This document shows, piece after piece, positions 1-8,676 of a DNA stretch of 46,448 nucleotides (position 1 is its first letter; each line of letters begins with the position of its first letter). The stretch covers positions 1 through 46,448 of the forward strand of contig JAJDCQ010000250.1 in assembly GCA_029260755.1 (NCBI GenBank). The letters run 5' to 3'. Made by a program: the position numbers and the translations under genes. The notes under the pieces were generated by a model. The model worked only from the letters and a program-made list of their open reading frames with translations. It made no database searches and was not told the origin of the DNA. This DNA is from Planctomycetota bacterium (GTDB lineage: Bacteria; Planctomycetota; J058; JAJDCQ01).

Positions 1-109
1 GCCTTCGTTCCGCGGCCTCGCGAACGCCAGACGGGTTCCCTCGGCCGCGCGCCTCGGCCTGCACGACGCTGTCTCGACGAGCCGCTCGCGTCATTCTGCA
101 ACAGCCTCC

Positions 110-865
110 CTAGCTCTGCTGCTCGGTGGGCCGCATGAGGACGTCCGAGATCGAGACGTGGTCGGGCGCCTCGAGGACGTGGAGCATCGTCGCGGCGACG
201 TCGTCGGCCGAGAGGACCTTCTCGAACCGCCCCAGCACCTCGGCCGCGCGCGCCCGGTCGCCGTCGTGGAGCACCTCGAAGAACTCGGTCTCGACGAAGC
301 CCGGCGAGATCGCCGTCACCCGGCTTCGGCTCTCGCGGGCGCGCAGCTCGAGGCGCAACATCTCGGTGACCGCCTTCACGGCATGCTTGGTCGCCGCGTA
401 GAAGCCGCCGCCGGGCGGGACGCGGTGACCCGACAGGCTCGAGATGTTGATGATGTGGCCACCATCATCGGGAGAGAACAGGGCGAGCGCCTCGCGGGTC
501 GCCACACACAGGGCGTGGACGTTCACCTCCCACATGGCGCGCCACTCCGCGGAGTCGCCGCCGTGGAGCGGGGCGGATCGGCCGAGGCCGGCGTTGTTCA
601 CGAGGACGTCGGTCCGCCCCCAGTGGGCGTGGCTCGTCTCGAGGGCGGCGGCGATGGCCGCCTCGTCCCGGAGGTCGCAGCGGATCGGGAGGGCTGCGCC
701 CTCGCCGTCGCCCGCGGCGATCTCGTCGGCGACGGCCCGAAGGCGGTCCTCCCGTCGGGCGAGGAGGCTGACCCGGCAGCCGCGGCGGGCGAGGGCCCGC
801 GCGCACGCGGCGCCGATGCCGCTGCTCGCTCCGGTCACGATGGCGGCCTTGCCGGCGAGGTCCAT
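110..865 (-). CDS. Short-chain dehydrogenase/reductase (SDR), 251 aa
   Basis: This is a classical SDR oxidoreductase, cytosolic and NAD(P)-dependent; the substrate cannot be read from sequence. The cofactor motif TGASSGIG is at residues 11-18 and is followed by the NNAG motif, a serine in ISSLSG and the catalytic YAATK. The ending PTEQQS and the length of about 250 residues are normal for the family. The ATG at 865 was chosen because the glycine-rich motif then sits at the usual N-terminal position and a GAGGA lies about 10 bases upstream; the open frame extends far beyond it only because GC-rich DNA lacks stops. It diverges from the carbonic-anhydrase-like gene across about 80 bases. Bases 1-109 downstream hold nothing recognisable. 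Confidence 0.93.
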   Translation of the reverse strand: MDLAGKAAIVTGASSGIGAACARALARRGCRVSLLARREDRLRAVADEIAAGDGEGAALPIRCDLRDEAAIAAALETSHAHWGRTDVLVNNAGLGRSAPLHGGDSAEWRAMWEVNVHALCVATREALALFSPDDGGHIINISSLSGHRVPPGGGFYAATKHAVKAVTEMLRLELRARESRSRVTAISPGFVETEFFEVLHDGDRARAAEVLGRFEKVLSADDVAATMLHVLEAPDHVSISDVLMRPTEQQS

Positions 866-946
866 GGTGCGGTGTCCTCGATTGCGGGGTGCTGTTAGTA
901 TTTTGCGGGTCTCGGTCGACCGACCGACGTTCTCGGAGGGCTCCCC

Positions 947-1684
947 GTGAGCCTCAGCAAGTTCCGCCAGTCCCTCGGCGAGCACTTCCCCGGCGCGATG
1001 CCGGAGGCCGAGTTCCTCTCGCGCACCCACGACGCCCTGTCGGGCCTCGGCTTCGAGGCCGAGAACACCTTCGCCTGCGTCGGGTGCTGTCGCGACGAGA
1101 TCACCCGATCGCTCGTCGACGGCGTCTGCGACATGTGGGGCGAGGCGTTCAACTTCAGCAGTCTCGCCGGAATGCTCTTCCTCGGCAAGACGGGCTTCGA
1201 GGCCGCGCTCCAGCACGCCCCGATGAGCGAGGAGCACGTCCGCTACGTCTACTTCGCCCTCCCCCACATCGCGATCGACGAGGACGGAACGGTCGGGCGG
1301 TGCTGGCGCGCGGGGCAGCGCGATGCGAGCTCCGCGTGCGGGGCGCTGATCGCGTTCCGTGACGAGCTCGCGTCCGGAAAGCCGAGCTTCGGCCTCGACA
1401 TGGACGATGTCGAGCAGAGCCTCCTCAAGCAGATCCTGATCAGGCGCATCACCTACGGCGAGGTCCCCGAGCTCGCCGGCCTCACCCGGCACTGCCACGA
1501 CGCGATCCTCGAGAAGCTCGAGCACCTGATCGAGCTGACGGTCGACCGAACCGCGAGCAGCTACGCCGTCGTCACCGGGATCCAGATTCACGGTCCGCTG
1601 ATGGAGCAGTGGATCTGGCCGGGGAGCTTCTACGCCATGATCGAGCATCGCAAGCGCGACCTCATGCCGCTGCGGGCCGACTAG
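947..1684 (+). CDS. LCIB/LCIC-family (beta/theta-type) carbonic anhydrase-like protein, 245 aa
   Basis: The protein matches the limiting-CO2-inducible B/C family, known from algal CO2-concentrating mechanisms and also found in bacteria. Its members share a beta-carbonic-anhydrase-like fold. Visible landmarks are HFPGAM at 13-18, the metal/catalytic block CCRDE (C47-E51), LPHIAI with H107, and SACGAL with C131. A C-terminal VVTGIQIH block also fits the family. Cys48, His107 and Cys131 are the expected zinc ligands, with Asp50 two residues after Cys48 as in the beta-class C-x-D motif. The GTG start at 947 follows a good GGAGGG at 935-940. Family assignment is from remembered motifs, so actual CO2 hydration activity is an inference. 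It ends 15 bases before the kinase gene, suggesting co-transcription. Confidence 0.85.
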   Translation: MSLSKFRQSLGEHFPGAMPEAEFLSRTHDALSGLGFEAENTFACVGCCRDEITRSLVDGVCDMWGEAFNFSSLAGMLFLGKTGFEAALQHAPMSEEHVRYVYFALPHIAIDEDGTVGRCWRAGQRDASSACGALIAFRDELASGKPSFGLDMDDVEQSLLKQILIRRITYGEVPELAGLTRHCHDAILEKLEHLIELTVDRTASSYAVVTGIQIHGPLMEQWIWPGSFYAMIEHRKRDLMPLRAD

Positions 1685-1699
1685 CGCCGGGCGGCCGCG

Positions 1700-4600
1700 A
1701 TGCACGCGCTCGGACGATTCCAGCTGCTCGCGCCGATCGCGGAGGGCGCCTCCGGCGCGGTCTACCGCGCGAAGGATCCGACGCTCGGGCGCGAGGTCGC
1801 GATCAAGGTCCTCCACCCGCACGCCGCCCGGAGCCCGACCCAGCGCCGTCGATTCGCGCGCGAGGCGCGCGCCCTCGCGCGCCTGCGCCACCCGGCCCTC
1901 GTCGCGATCCACGAGGTCGGCGAGGACGCGGCGAGCGGGCGCCCGTTCCTCGTCCTCGACCTCGTCTCGGGCGAGTCGCTCCAGGCGCGGCTCTCGCGGG
2001 TCGGGCGCCTCGCGCCGCCCGAGGCGGTCGCGATCGTCAGCCAGATCGCGGGAGCGCTCGGCGTCGCCCACGCGCAGGGGATCCTCCACCGCGACGTGAA
2101 GCCCGAGAACGTGCTCCTCGAGACGAACGGGCAGGCGCTCCTGACCGACTTCGGCCTCGCGAAGGACGTCGGCGGAGAGGCGAGCGCCGCGCTGACCACG
2201 CCGGGGCGCTTCCTCGGGACGGCGGGCTACTGGCCGCCCGAGCAGGCATCGGGCGACCTCGACCGGCTCGGTCCGGGGTCCGACATCTACGCCCTCGGGG
2301 CGACGCTCTTCGCCGCCCTCACGGGGCGCCCGCCGTTTCTCGGCGACAGCATCCCGCAGCTCATCCTCGCCGCGCAGGAGGCGCCGCCGACGCCGCCGTC
2401 GCGGCACGCGCCGGGGTGCGACGCCGAGCTCGATGCGATCGTGCTTCGATGTCTCGAGAAGGACCCGGCGCGGCGGTTCGGAAGCGCTCCCGAGCTCGCC
2501 GGCCAGCTCGCCGGATACCTCCAGCGGCGCCACCCGGCCGAGCTGTGGCGCCTCGTCGGAGGGGCGCCGCCCGCCGTGGCCACCGCCGCTCGCGGGGGCG
2601 CGCCGCCGCCGCCGCCGCCGACCTCGGCCCCGTCGTCGGTCGAGGACGACCAGGCGACGCTGATCCGCCCGTCGGCCGTTCCGGGGACGGCGCCGAGCGC
2701 GCCGGTGCCCGGGCCGGCGATGCTCGCCTCGGCGATGCCCGGCTCGGCCTCGCCTCCGCGGTCGGCGGTCCCGGCGCCGGCATCGTCGGGCCCCGTCGGG
2801 CGGCTGCCCGCGGAGGTGGAGCGGCTCTTCGACGCGGCTCGATACGAACGCGCCTCCGACGCCGCGGCCGACGGCGATGGGCTGAGCCGGCTCACCGACC
2901 TCCGGATCAAGCGGCCGGTGCTCGCCGTCCTCGGCCCGGCGGCGGACGCCTCCGACGACGACCGAGAGCGCTTCCTCCGCGAGGCGCGGATCCTCGGTCA
3001 GCTCGATCACCCGGCCGTCCCGAAGGTCCACGACGTCGGCGAGCGCGACGGGCGGCTCTACTTCACGACCGACCGGCTCGAGGGGCTCACGATCGCCGAG
3101 CTCGTCGACGCGCCGAGGGGCGATCGCCCGCCGCTCCCCGACCTCCTCCGCGCGTTCCTCGACATCGCCGCCGGCGTCGCGCATGCCCACGCCGTCGGGA
3201 TCGTCCACCGCGGGATCGCGCCCGACGCGATCGTCCTCGGCTCGTTCGGCCGCACCTGGATCGCCGGGTGGGCCGACGCCGACCCGACGAGCGAGGCGGC
3301 CGGCACGCTCCAGACGACCGGCATCGTCGCGCTCGGCGAGCTCGCCTCGAGCGACGCGATCGTCGCGCCCGAGGTCGCGATGGGCGGCGGCGCCGACCCG
3401 CGGAGCGACGTCTTCGGCCTCGGCGTGATCCTCCACACGATCCTCGCCGGCGAGCCGCCCGACGACGCCGTCGAGCGCGGCCTCGCCGGGCGCGCGCGGC
3501 GGCGGCTCTCGGCCCGCGCGCCGAGCGAGCTCGCCGCCATCGCCGTGAAGGCGCTCGCCGCCGAGCCGCGCGACCGCTACGGGCGGGTCGGCGACCTCGC
3601 CGAGGACGTTCGCCGCTTCCTCGACGGGCGGGCGGTCAGCGTCGCGCGGGGCGGCTTGCTCCGGGCGACGGTCCGGCTCGCCCGCCGCCACCCCGGTCCG
3701 TTCGGGCTCGCCGCGGCCGCCGTCGTGATCGTCGCGGGCCTCGCGACGTTCGCCGTCGCGCGGACGGCGCGGTCCTGGCGCGAGCGCGCCCGCCAGGCCG
3801 AGCTCGCGCGCGAGCGGAGCGCCGCGGCGAAGGTGGAGAGCGAGGAGGCGAGCGCACACGCCGCCGTCGCCGTCGCGGCGGCCGAGCGCTCGACACTGCT
3901 GCCGAGCTTCGAGACCGAGCTCGCCGAGGCGGTCGCCCGCGGCGTCGACGGCGCCGACGAGGACCCGTTCGACGCGCTCCTGCGCCGGCCGAAGTGGCGC
4001 GACGCCCCGCCGACGCTCCGGGCGGCGGTCGTCGCACGGGTGCACCGGGTGCGCGCCGAGCTCGCCCTCGCCGGCGGCGACCCCGACACCGCCTGGCGCG
4101 ACCTACGGATCGTGCTGGGGCTCGAGCGGGTCGACGCGTCCGGCACGATGCTCCACGAGAAGCACCGCCGGACCGATGCCTACACGCGCTTCCTCTACCT
4201 CGTCGCCGCCCGCCGGCGAACCTCGGACGAGCACGCGCAGGAGGCGGCCGAAGACCTCCAGGACCTCGCCCGCGGCGACGAGCGCGACGCCGCCGCCGAC
4301 GAGGACTCCCTCGAGGGCGTGATCCTCGCGACCGTCGACCTCGAGCCGATCGTCCAGGACGCGGAGCGGCTTCGCCGGCTTGGGGACGGCGAAGAGGCGA
4401 GGGAGCTCGCCCGCGAGACGCTGAAGAAGGTCCGGCGCGTCTCGCGTCGCGCCGGGCTCTTCGGCGAGGACAACCGCCTCCGGCAGCCGGCGGTGCTCGG
4501 CGCATACCTGACCGAGCTCAGCGGACGCCTCCTGCGCTGCATCAGCGGGGCGGGCTCGGCGCGCGTCGTCGGCACCGGCCACGAGCCGTCCCACGAGCAG

Positions 4601-5716
4601 CGCTCGGTGATCGACGCGTTCGAGGGCGTCGTCACGCTCGACCCGACGAGCTACGAGGCCCGGATGCGGCGGGTCCACTACTTCAACGAGATCTTCGGGC
4701 TCCACGCCTGTTTCCGCCAGGAGATGGGCGCGCTCCTCACGCCGGTCCTCGAGGCGGTCCGCCCACCGGTCGCCGGTCGCGCGGGGATCCGGCGGGCCTC
4801 GACCTTGCTCCTGGCCATCGAGTATCTCCACCGGGCCGGTCGAGCGGAGGCGAGCGCCCCGGTCGTCGAGGTGCTCCTCGGGCTCGAGGGCGTCGACGAG
4901 GAGGGGGAGACCGACCCGGTCGAGGGAGCCTACGATCCGCGCAACGTGGCGCTGCTCGCCTGGGCGCGGGCGTGGCTGGCCGCACGCCGCCCGCTCGACG
5001 GGACGGAGGAGGACCTCAGGCGGCTCGAGCGGCTGCAGCGGCTCGCGATCCCGACTCTCGCCGGCGAGCAGGCGATTCTGCTCGCCCACCACGACCTCGT
5101 CTCCAGCCGAAGCGACGAGGCGTTTGCCCGGCTCGCCCCGGCGTTCCAGGCCCACTCTTCCGTGGCGCGCAAGGAGACCGGCGAGATCCTCGAGCCCGAG
5201 CTCCGCCTCCGGCACGTGTTTCGGATCGACCTCCGCCGCATGCTCTGCGATCCGCGCGCCGACGGCGACGCCGTCCTCGCCTGGCTCGGTCGCGAGGGCC
5301 GCGGCCTCGGCCCGCTCGCCGCGGTCGCCGGGATGTGGTGGTCGGGTCGGCTCGGCCGGTCGTTCCGGGCGCCGAGCGCGGGGCTGCGGGTCACGATCGG
5401 GAGCTGGGAGGAGGGGCTCGTCCAGCTCGGCCAGGCGGCGACGTTGCTCCGTCGCGACGTCCGCGACGCGCGGGCGCACGTCGCGGCGCTCGAGACCTGG
5501 GCGCACGTGAACGGAGGGTCGTTTCCGAACGAGCGGTTCGCCTACGAGGCGCAGAGCCTGGTCGTCGACCGGCTGCGGCGCCTCGAGCGCGCCGAGGCCG
5601 CCGACGCGTTCGCGGACGTCGCCGCCGTCGACGAGCTGTGGGTGCGGCGGTTCTGGGCGCACCCCTACCTCGACGCGCACCGCCGCCCGGACGGCTCGGT
5701 GAGGTCGTTCCCGTGA
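1700..5716 (+). CDS. Membrane Ser/Thr kinase with tandem kinase and pseudokinase domains, 1338 aa
   Basis: The N-terminal kinase domain (about 1-280) looks active: the ATP lysine is K36 in VAIK, the catalytic loop HRDVKPEN starts at H130, and DFG is at 150-152, followed by a GTAGYWPPEQ activation segment. A Pro/Ala linker leads to a second kinase fold (about 400-640). This second domain lacks the key residues: VLAVL (407-411) stands where VAIK should be, HRG (503-505) replaces HRD and GWA (523-525) replaces DFG, so it is probably a pseudokinase. A single membrane helix lies at about 667-690, then a charged helical stretch and about 600 residues of unrecognised helical sequence, presumably periplasmic. 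The kinase half would be cytoplasmic. The stop overlaps the GTG of the next kinase by four bases, so the two are probably translated together. Confidence 0.92.
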   Translation: MHALGRFQLLAPIAEGASGAVYRAKDPTLGREVAIKVLHPHAARSPTQRRRFAREARALARLRHPALVAIHEVGEDAASGRPFLVLDLVSGESLQARLSRVGRLAPPEAVAIVSQIAGALGVAHAQGILHRDVKPENVLLETNGQALLTDFGLAKDVGGEASAALTTPGRFLGTAGYWPPEQASGDLDRLGPGSDIYALGATLFAALTGRPPFLGDSIPQLILAAQEAPPTPPSRHAPGCDAELDAIVLRCLEKDPARRFGSAPELAGQLAGYLQRRHPAELWRLVGGAPPAVATAARGGAPPPPPPTSAPSSVEDDQATLIRPSAVPGTAPSAPVPGPAMLASAMPGSASPPRSAVPAPASSGPVGRLPAEVERLFDAARYERASDAAADGDGLSRLTDLRIKRPVLAVLGPAADASDDDRERFLREARILGQLDHPAVPKVHDVGERDGRLYFTTDRLEGLTIAELVDAPRGDRPPLPDLLRAFLDIAAGVAHAHAVGIVHRGIAPDAIVLGSFGRTWIAGWADADPTSEAAGTLQTTGIVALGELASSDAIVAPEVAMGGGADPRSDVFGLGVILHTILAGEPPDDAVERGLAGRARRRLSARAPSELAAIAVKALAAEPRDRYGRVGDLAEDVRRFLDGRAVSVARGGLLRATVRLARRHPGPFGLAAAAVVIVAGLATFAVARTARSWRERARQAELARERSAAAKVESEEASAHAAVAVAAAERSTLLPSFETELAEAVARGVDGADEDPFDALLRRPKWRDAPPTLRAAVVARVHRVRAELALAGGDPDTAWRDLRIVLGLERVDASGTMLHEKHRRTDAYTRFLYLVAARRRTSDEHAQEAAEDLQDLARGDERDAAADEDSLEGVILATVDLEPIVQDAERLRRLGDGEEARELARETLKKVRRVSRRAGLFGEDNRLRQPAVLGAYLTELSGRLLRCISGAGSARVVGTGHEPSHEQRSVIDAFEGVVTLDPTSYEARMRRVHYFNEIFGLHACFRQEMGALLTPVLEAVRPPVAGRAGIRRASTLLLAIEYLHRAGRAEASAPVVEVLLGLEGVDEEGETDPVEGAYDPRNVALLAWARAWLAARRPLDGTEEDLRRLERLQRLAIPTLAGEQAILLAHHDLVSSRSDEAFARLAPAFQAHSSVARKETGEILEPELRLRHVFRIDLRRMLCDPRADGDAVLAWLGREGRGLGPLAAVAGMWWSGRLGRSFRAPSAGLRVTIGSWEEGLVQLGQAATLLRRDVRDARAHVAALETWAHVNGGSFPNERFAYEAQSLVVDRLRRLERAEAADAFADVAAVDELWVRRFWAHPYLDAHRRPDGSVRSFP

Positions 5717-8607
5717 GCGGGCCGAGGCCGACGATCTTCGCCGGGCGCTACGAGATCATCGAGGAGCTCGCCCGCGGCGGGATGGGGCGGGTGCTCCTCG
5801 CCCGCGACCGCTTCCTCGGCCGGCGCGTCGCCATCAAGACGCTCATCCCAGGCAACGCCGACGACGCCGACCGGCTCCGCTTCGTCGAGGAGGCGCAGAT
5901 CACCGGGCAGCTCGACCACCCGAGCATCGTCCCCGTGCACGAGCTCGGCCGCGAGGGCGAGGAGCTGTTCCTCGCGATGAAGTTCGTCGAGGGGCGCGAC
6001 CTCAAGGCGCTCCTGCGCGCGATGCGCGAGCCCGACGAGGACACCGTCGACGGCTCGAGCGACGACCACCCGGCGACCGCCGGCGAGCGCCGCGCCGCGA
6101 AGCCGAGCTACGGGCTGCGGCGGCTGCTGCGGCTCTTCCTCCGGGTATGCGAGGCGGTCGCCTTCGCCCACGACCGCGGCGTGATCCACCGCGACCTCAA
6201 ACCCGCGAACGTGATGATCGGCCGCGACGACGAGGTGCTCGTGATGGACTGGGGCCTCGCGAAGCCGCTCGGCTCGCTCGGCGCCGGCTCCGCGCCGGGG
6301 GACGCGGCGGCGGCGAGCCCGCTCGCGGCGTCGTCGGCGCCGGTCCTCTCCGACGCACGGGCCGCGTCGGCCGCCGAGCTGACGGCGAAGGGCGCGGTCG
6401 TCGGCACGCCCGCCTACATGCCGCCCGAGCAGGCCGAGCCCGATGCGAAGCTCGACGCGCGCGCCGACGTGTACTCGCTCGGGGCGATCCTCTACGAGAT
6501 CCTGACCCTGCGTCCGCCCTACGAGGGCGGGTTCATCCAGGTGATGGCCGCCCTCGCCCGCGGCGGGCCGCCGCCGCCGCGGAAGCGCGCGCCGCGGCGC
6601 CAGGTCCCGATCGCCCTCGAGGGGGTCTGCCTCCGGGCGATGGAGCAGTCGCCGGCGGACCGCTACGCCGACGCCTCCGCCCTCGCCGCCGACGTCCGCG
6701 CCCACCTCGACGGACGCGCCGTCTCGGCCTACCGCGAGTCGTTCGGCGAGGCGTTCGCGCGGCTACGGCGGACCCATCGCACCGTCCTGCGGGTCGCCTC
6801 GTTCGCCGCCGGGCTGGTCGCGGTCGCGGTCGTCGCCGCGACCCTCTGGCTCTGGCGCGAGGAGGGGCGCCTCGCCGAGGTCGAGCGGACCGCGGCCGCG
6901 GCGGAGGCGAGCGCCGAGAGCGCGCGGGAGGAGAACGAGCGCCAGCGCGTCCGCGCCGATCGGCTCGGCGCCGCCGCGGCGGAGGCGGCCGAGGCGCTCC
7001 GCCTCGTCGCGGACTTCGAGGCCGACGTCCGCTCGGGGCGCTCGCTCGAGCTGCTCCCGGAGCGCCACCGGACGGTGCTTGACGGGATCGAATCGGCGGC
7101 CGCGACGATCCGGGAGGGGCTCGACCCGGACGACCCGGAGGAGCGGGCCGCGCGGGCGAGCTACCTCGGCGAGGACGGCGAGCTCCGGGGCGAGGCGTGG
7201 GACGGGGCGCTCTCGCAGGCGTACCTCCGCGCGAACGTCGCCCTGGTCGAGCTCGGGCTGACCCGGTTCCTCCCCGAGGTGGACGAGTGGCTCGAGATGT
7301 TCGCGCTCGGCGACGAGGTCCACCTCCTCCGGGCGCGCCGCCTCCACCGGCAGTTCCGCGACCGCGCCGCCGTCGCCGTCCTCGACGACGCGCTCGCCTC
7401 GGTGAAGGACGAGGAGGTCCGCGCCGTTGCCGCCGCCTTCCGCGCCCACATGGCCTGGGCTCCTCTCGAGGAGTCGCGGCCCCGGATCGTCGAGGCGGTC
7501 GCCCGCCGGCCGAGCCACGCCTGGCTGCGACTCGTGAATGCCGAGCGGCTCATCCGCGAGGGCCGGATCGCCGACGCTCGCGAGGAATACGCCCGCGCGT
7601 TGCGCCTCGCGCCGACCGACGCGTGGACCTACTTCTCGCGGTGGGAGAACCTGATCCCCATCGCCGACGCTCACCAGCAGACGCTGGCGAACGAGCGGAA
7701 GCTCATCCGCAAGCTCGCCGCGCGCTTCCCGGGGAGCGTCGGCCCGTACGAGCGGCTCTTCCAGGTCTGGAGCCACGGCCAGGAGCAGCTCGACAGGTTG
7801 CGGAAGGGCGTCGCGGTCGACGTCGAGCGGGGACGACTCTCGCCGCTGCACGAGAAGCAGCTTCTGGCGCGGGCGTCGGCGATCGCCCACCGGTGGGAGG
7901 ACGCCGCGCGCCTCGCCGGAGAGGCGCTCGCCCTCGATGCCGAGGACCGCATCGCCCTCGGGATCCACGCGGCGGCGCTCGGGGAGCTCGGTCGCCTCGA
8001 GCAGGCGGAGGCGGTCGCCCGGCGCGGGCTCGCCCTCTACCCCGACGACGGACGGCTCAACGGGGCTCTCGGCGAGGCGCTCCGCCGCGGCGGGCGGACC
8101 GACGACGCCGTCGTCGATCGCCTCGAGCGGGGCGCGCGCAGCCAGCTCGACCCGCTCCCGTGGCGGCGGCTCGCCGAGTGCCTCGCCGCGCGCGAGGACG
8201 ACCCGGCCGCGTGGGAGCGCGGGATCGAGGCGGCCCGCGAGGCGCTCGCCCGGTCGCTCCACGACGTCTGGATCGGCATCCGCGACCACGCGAAGAAGTC
8301 GGGAGGGCTCTTCCCGCCATTCGTCAAGGACCCGGCGCTGGTCCGGGTCTTCGCCGGCCTGCGGATGCGGCAGGGGCGCTGGGCGGCGGCCGCGCTCCAC
8401 GCCCTCCGGGCGCAGAGCTTCGAGCTCCATCGCGCCCAGCGCGAGCGTGAGCGGCCCTCGTTCGCCGACACCCTCCTCGCCGCCGAGGCGCACGAGCGGC
8501 TCGAGCTCTTCGAGGAGGCGGTTCTGTTCTACGACCAGGTCAGGGAGCGCGACCCCGTGCTGCGCGCGGAGGCGGAGCGCCGGATCGCCGCCATCCGGAG
8601 GCGCTGA
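5713..8607 (+). CDS. Membrane Ser/Thr kinase with TPR-like C-terminal region, 964 aa
   Basis: This is a Hanks-type kinase with one membrane segment. The glycine loop is ARGGMGRV, the ATP lysine K42 (VAIK), and the catalytic loop HRDLKPAN begins at H159 with D161. The metal-binding motif is DWG (D179-G181, in MDWGLAK), a variant common in planctomycete kinases, followed by GTPAYMPPEQ. An insertion of about 30 residues rich in D/S/A lies before the catalytic loop. The membrane helix is at about 361-381. Next is an E/R/A-rich coiled segment, then TPR-like helices (for example around EGRIADAREEYARALRLAP). The start is the GTG at 5713, within the stop of the upstream kinase (GTGA). No substrate can be named. 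Confidence 0.93.
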   Translation: MSGPRPTIFAGRYEIIEELARGGMGRVLLARDRFLGRRVAIKTLIPGNADDADRLRFVEEAQITGQLDHPSIVPVHELGREGEELFLAMKFVEGRDLKALLRAMREPDEDTVDGSSDDHPATAGERRAAKPSYGLRRLLRLFLRVCEAVAFAHDRGVIHRDLKPANVMIGRDDEVLVMDWGLAKPLGSLGAGSAPGDAAAASPLAASSAPVLSDARAASAAELTAKGAVVGTPAYMPPEQAEPDAKLDARADVYSLGAILYEILTLRPPYEGGFIQVMAALARGGPPPPRKRAPRRQVPIALEGVCLRAMEQSPADRYADASALAADVRAHLDGRAVSAYRESFGEAFARLRRTHRTVLRVASFAAGLVAVAVVAATLWLWREEGRLAEVERTAAAAEASAESAREENERQRVRADRLGAAAAEAAEALRLVADFEADVRSGRSLELLPERHRTVLDGIESAAATIREGLDPDDPEERAARASYLGEDGELRGEAWDGALSQAYLRANVALVELGLTRFLPEVDEWLEMFALGDEVHLLRARRLHRQFRDRAAVAVLDDALASVKDEEVRAVAAAFRAHMAWAPLEESRPRIVEAVARRPSHAWLRLVNAERLIREGRIADAREEYARALRLAPTDAWTYFSRWENLIPIADAHQQTLANERKLIRKLAARFPGSVGPYERLFQVWSHGQEQLDRLRKGVAVDVERGRLSPLHEKQLLARASAIAHRWEDAARLAGEALALDAEDRIALGIHAAALGELGRLEQAEAVARRGLALYPDDGRLNGALGEALRRGGRTDDAVVDRLERGARSQLDPLPWRRLAECLAAREDDPAAWERGIEAAREALARSLHDVWIGIRDHAKKSGGLFPPFVKDPALVRVFAGLRMRQGRWAAAALHALRAQSFELHRAQRERERPSFADTLLAAEAHERLELFEEAVLFYDQVRERDPVLRAEAERRIAAIRRR

Positions 8608-8663
8608 GCGGACGCGGTTCGGCGCCGCGGTCCGGTCCTTCGACGCGCTCGGTGGGAGCGGAG

Positions 8664-8669
8664 TAAGAT
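8664..8669 (+). promoter_or_regulatory. Possible -10 element for a leaderless transcript
   Basis: TAAGAT ends 7 bases before the ATG at 8677, the spacing expected of a -10 box that starts transcription at the start codon. No clear -35 is present and only a weak GGAG lies upstream. Tentative. Confidence 0.22.
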
Positions 8670-8676
8670 CAGCCCC

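Noticed and set aside
866..4045. Very long antisense frame extending the SDR gene to 1311 residues
   Set aside because: The extra N-terminal sequence is Arg/Glu/Asp/Gly-rich, lacks any domain, and runs antisense to the kinase with HRDVKPEN motifs. It is an artefact of GC-rich DNA lacking stop codons.
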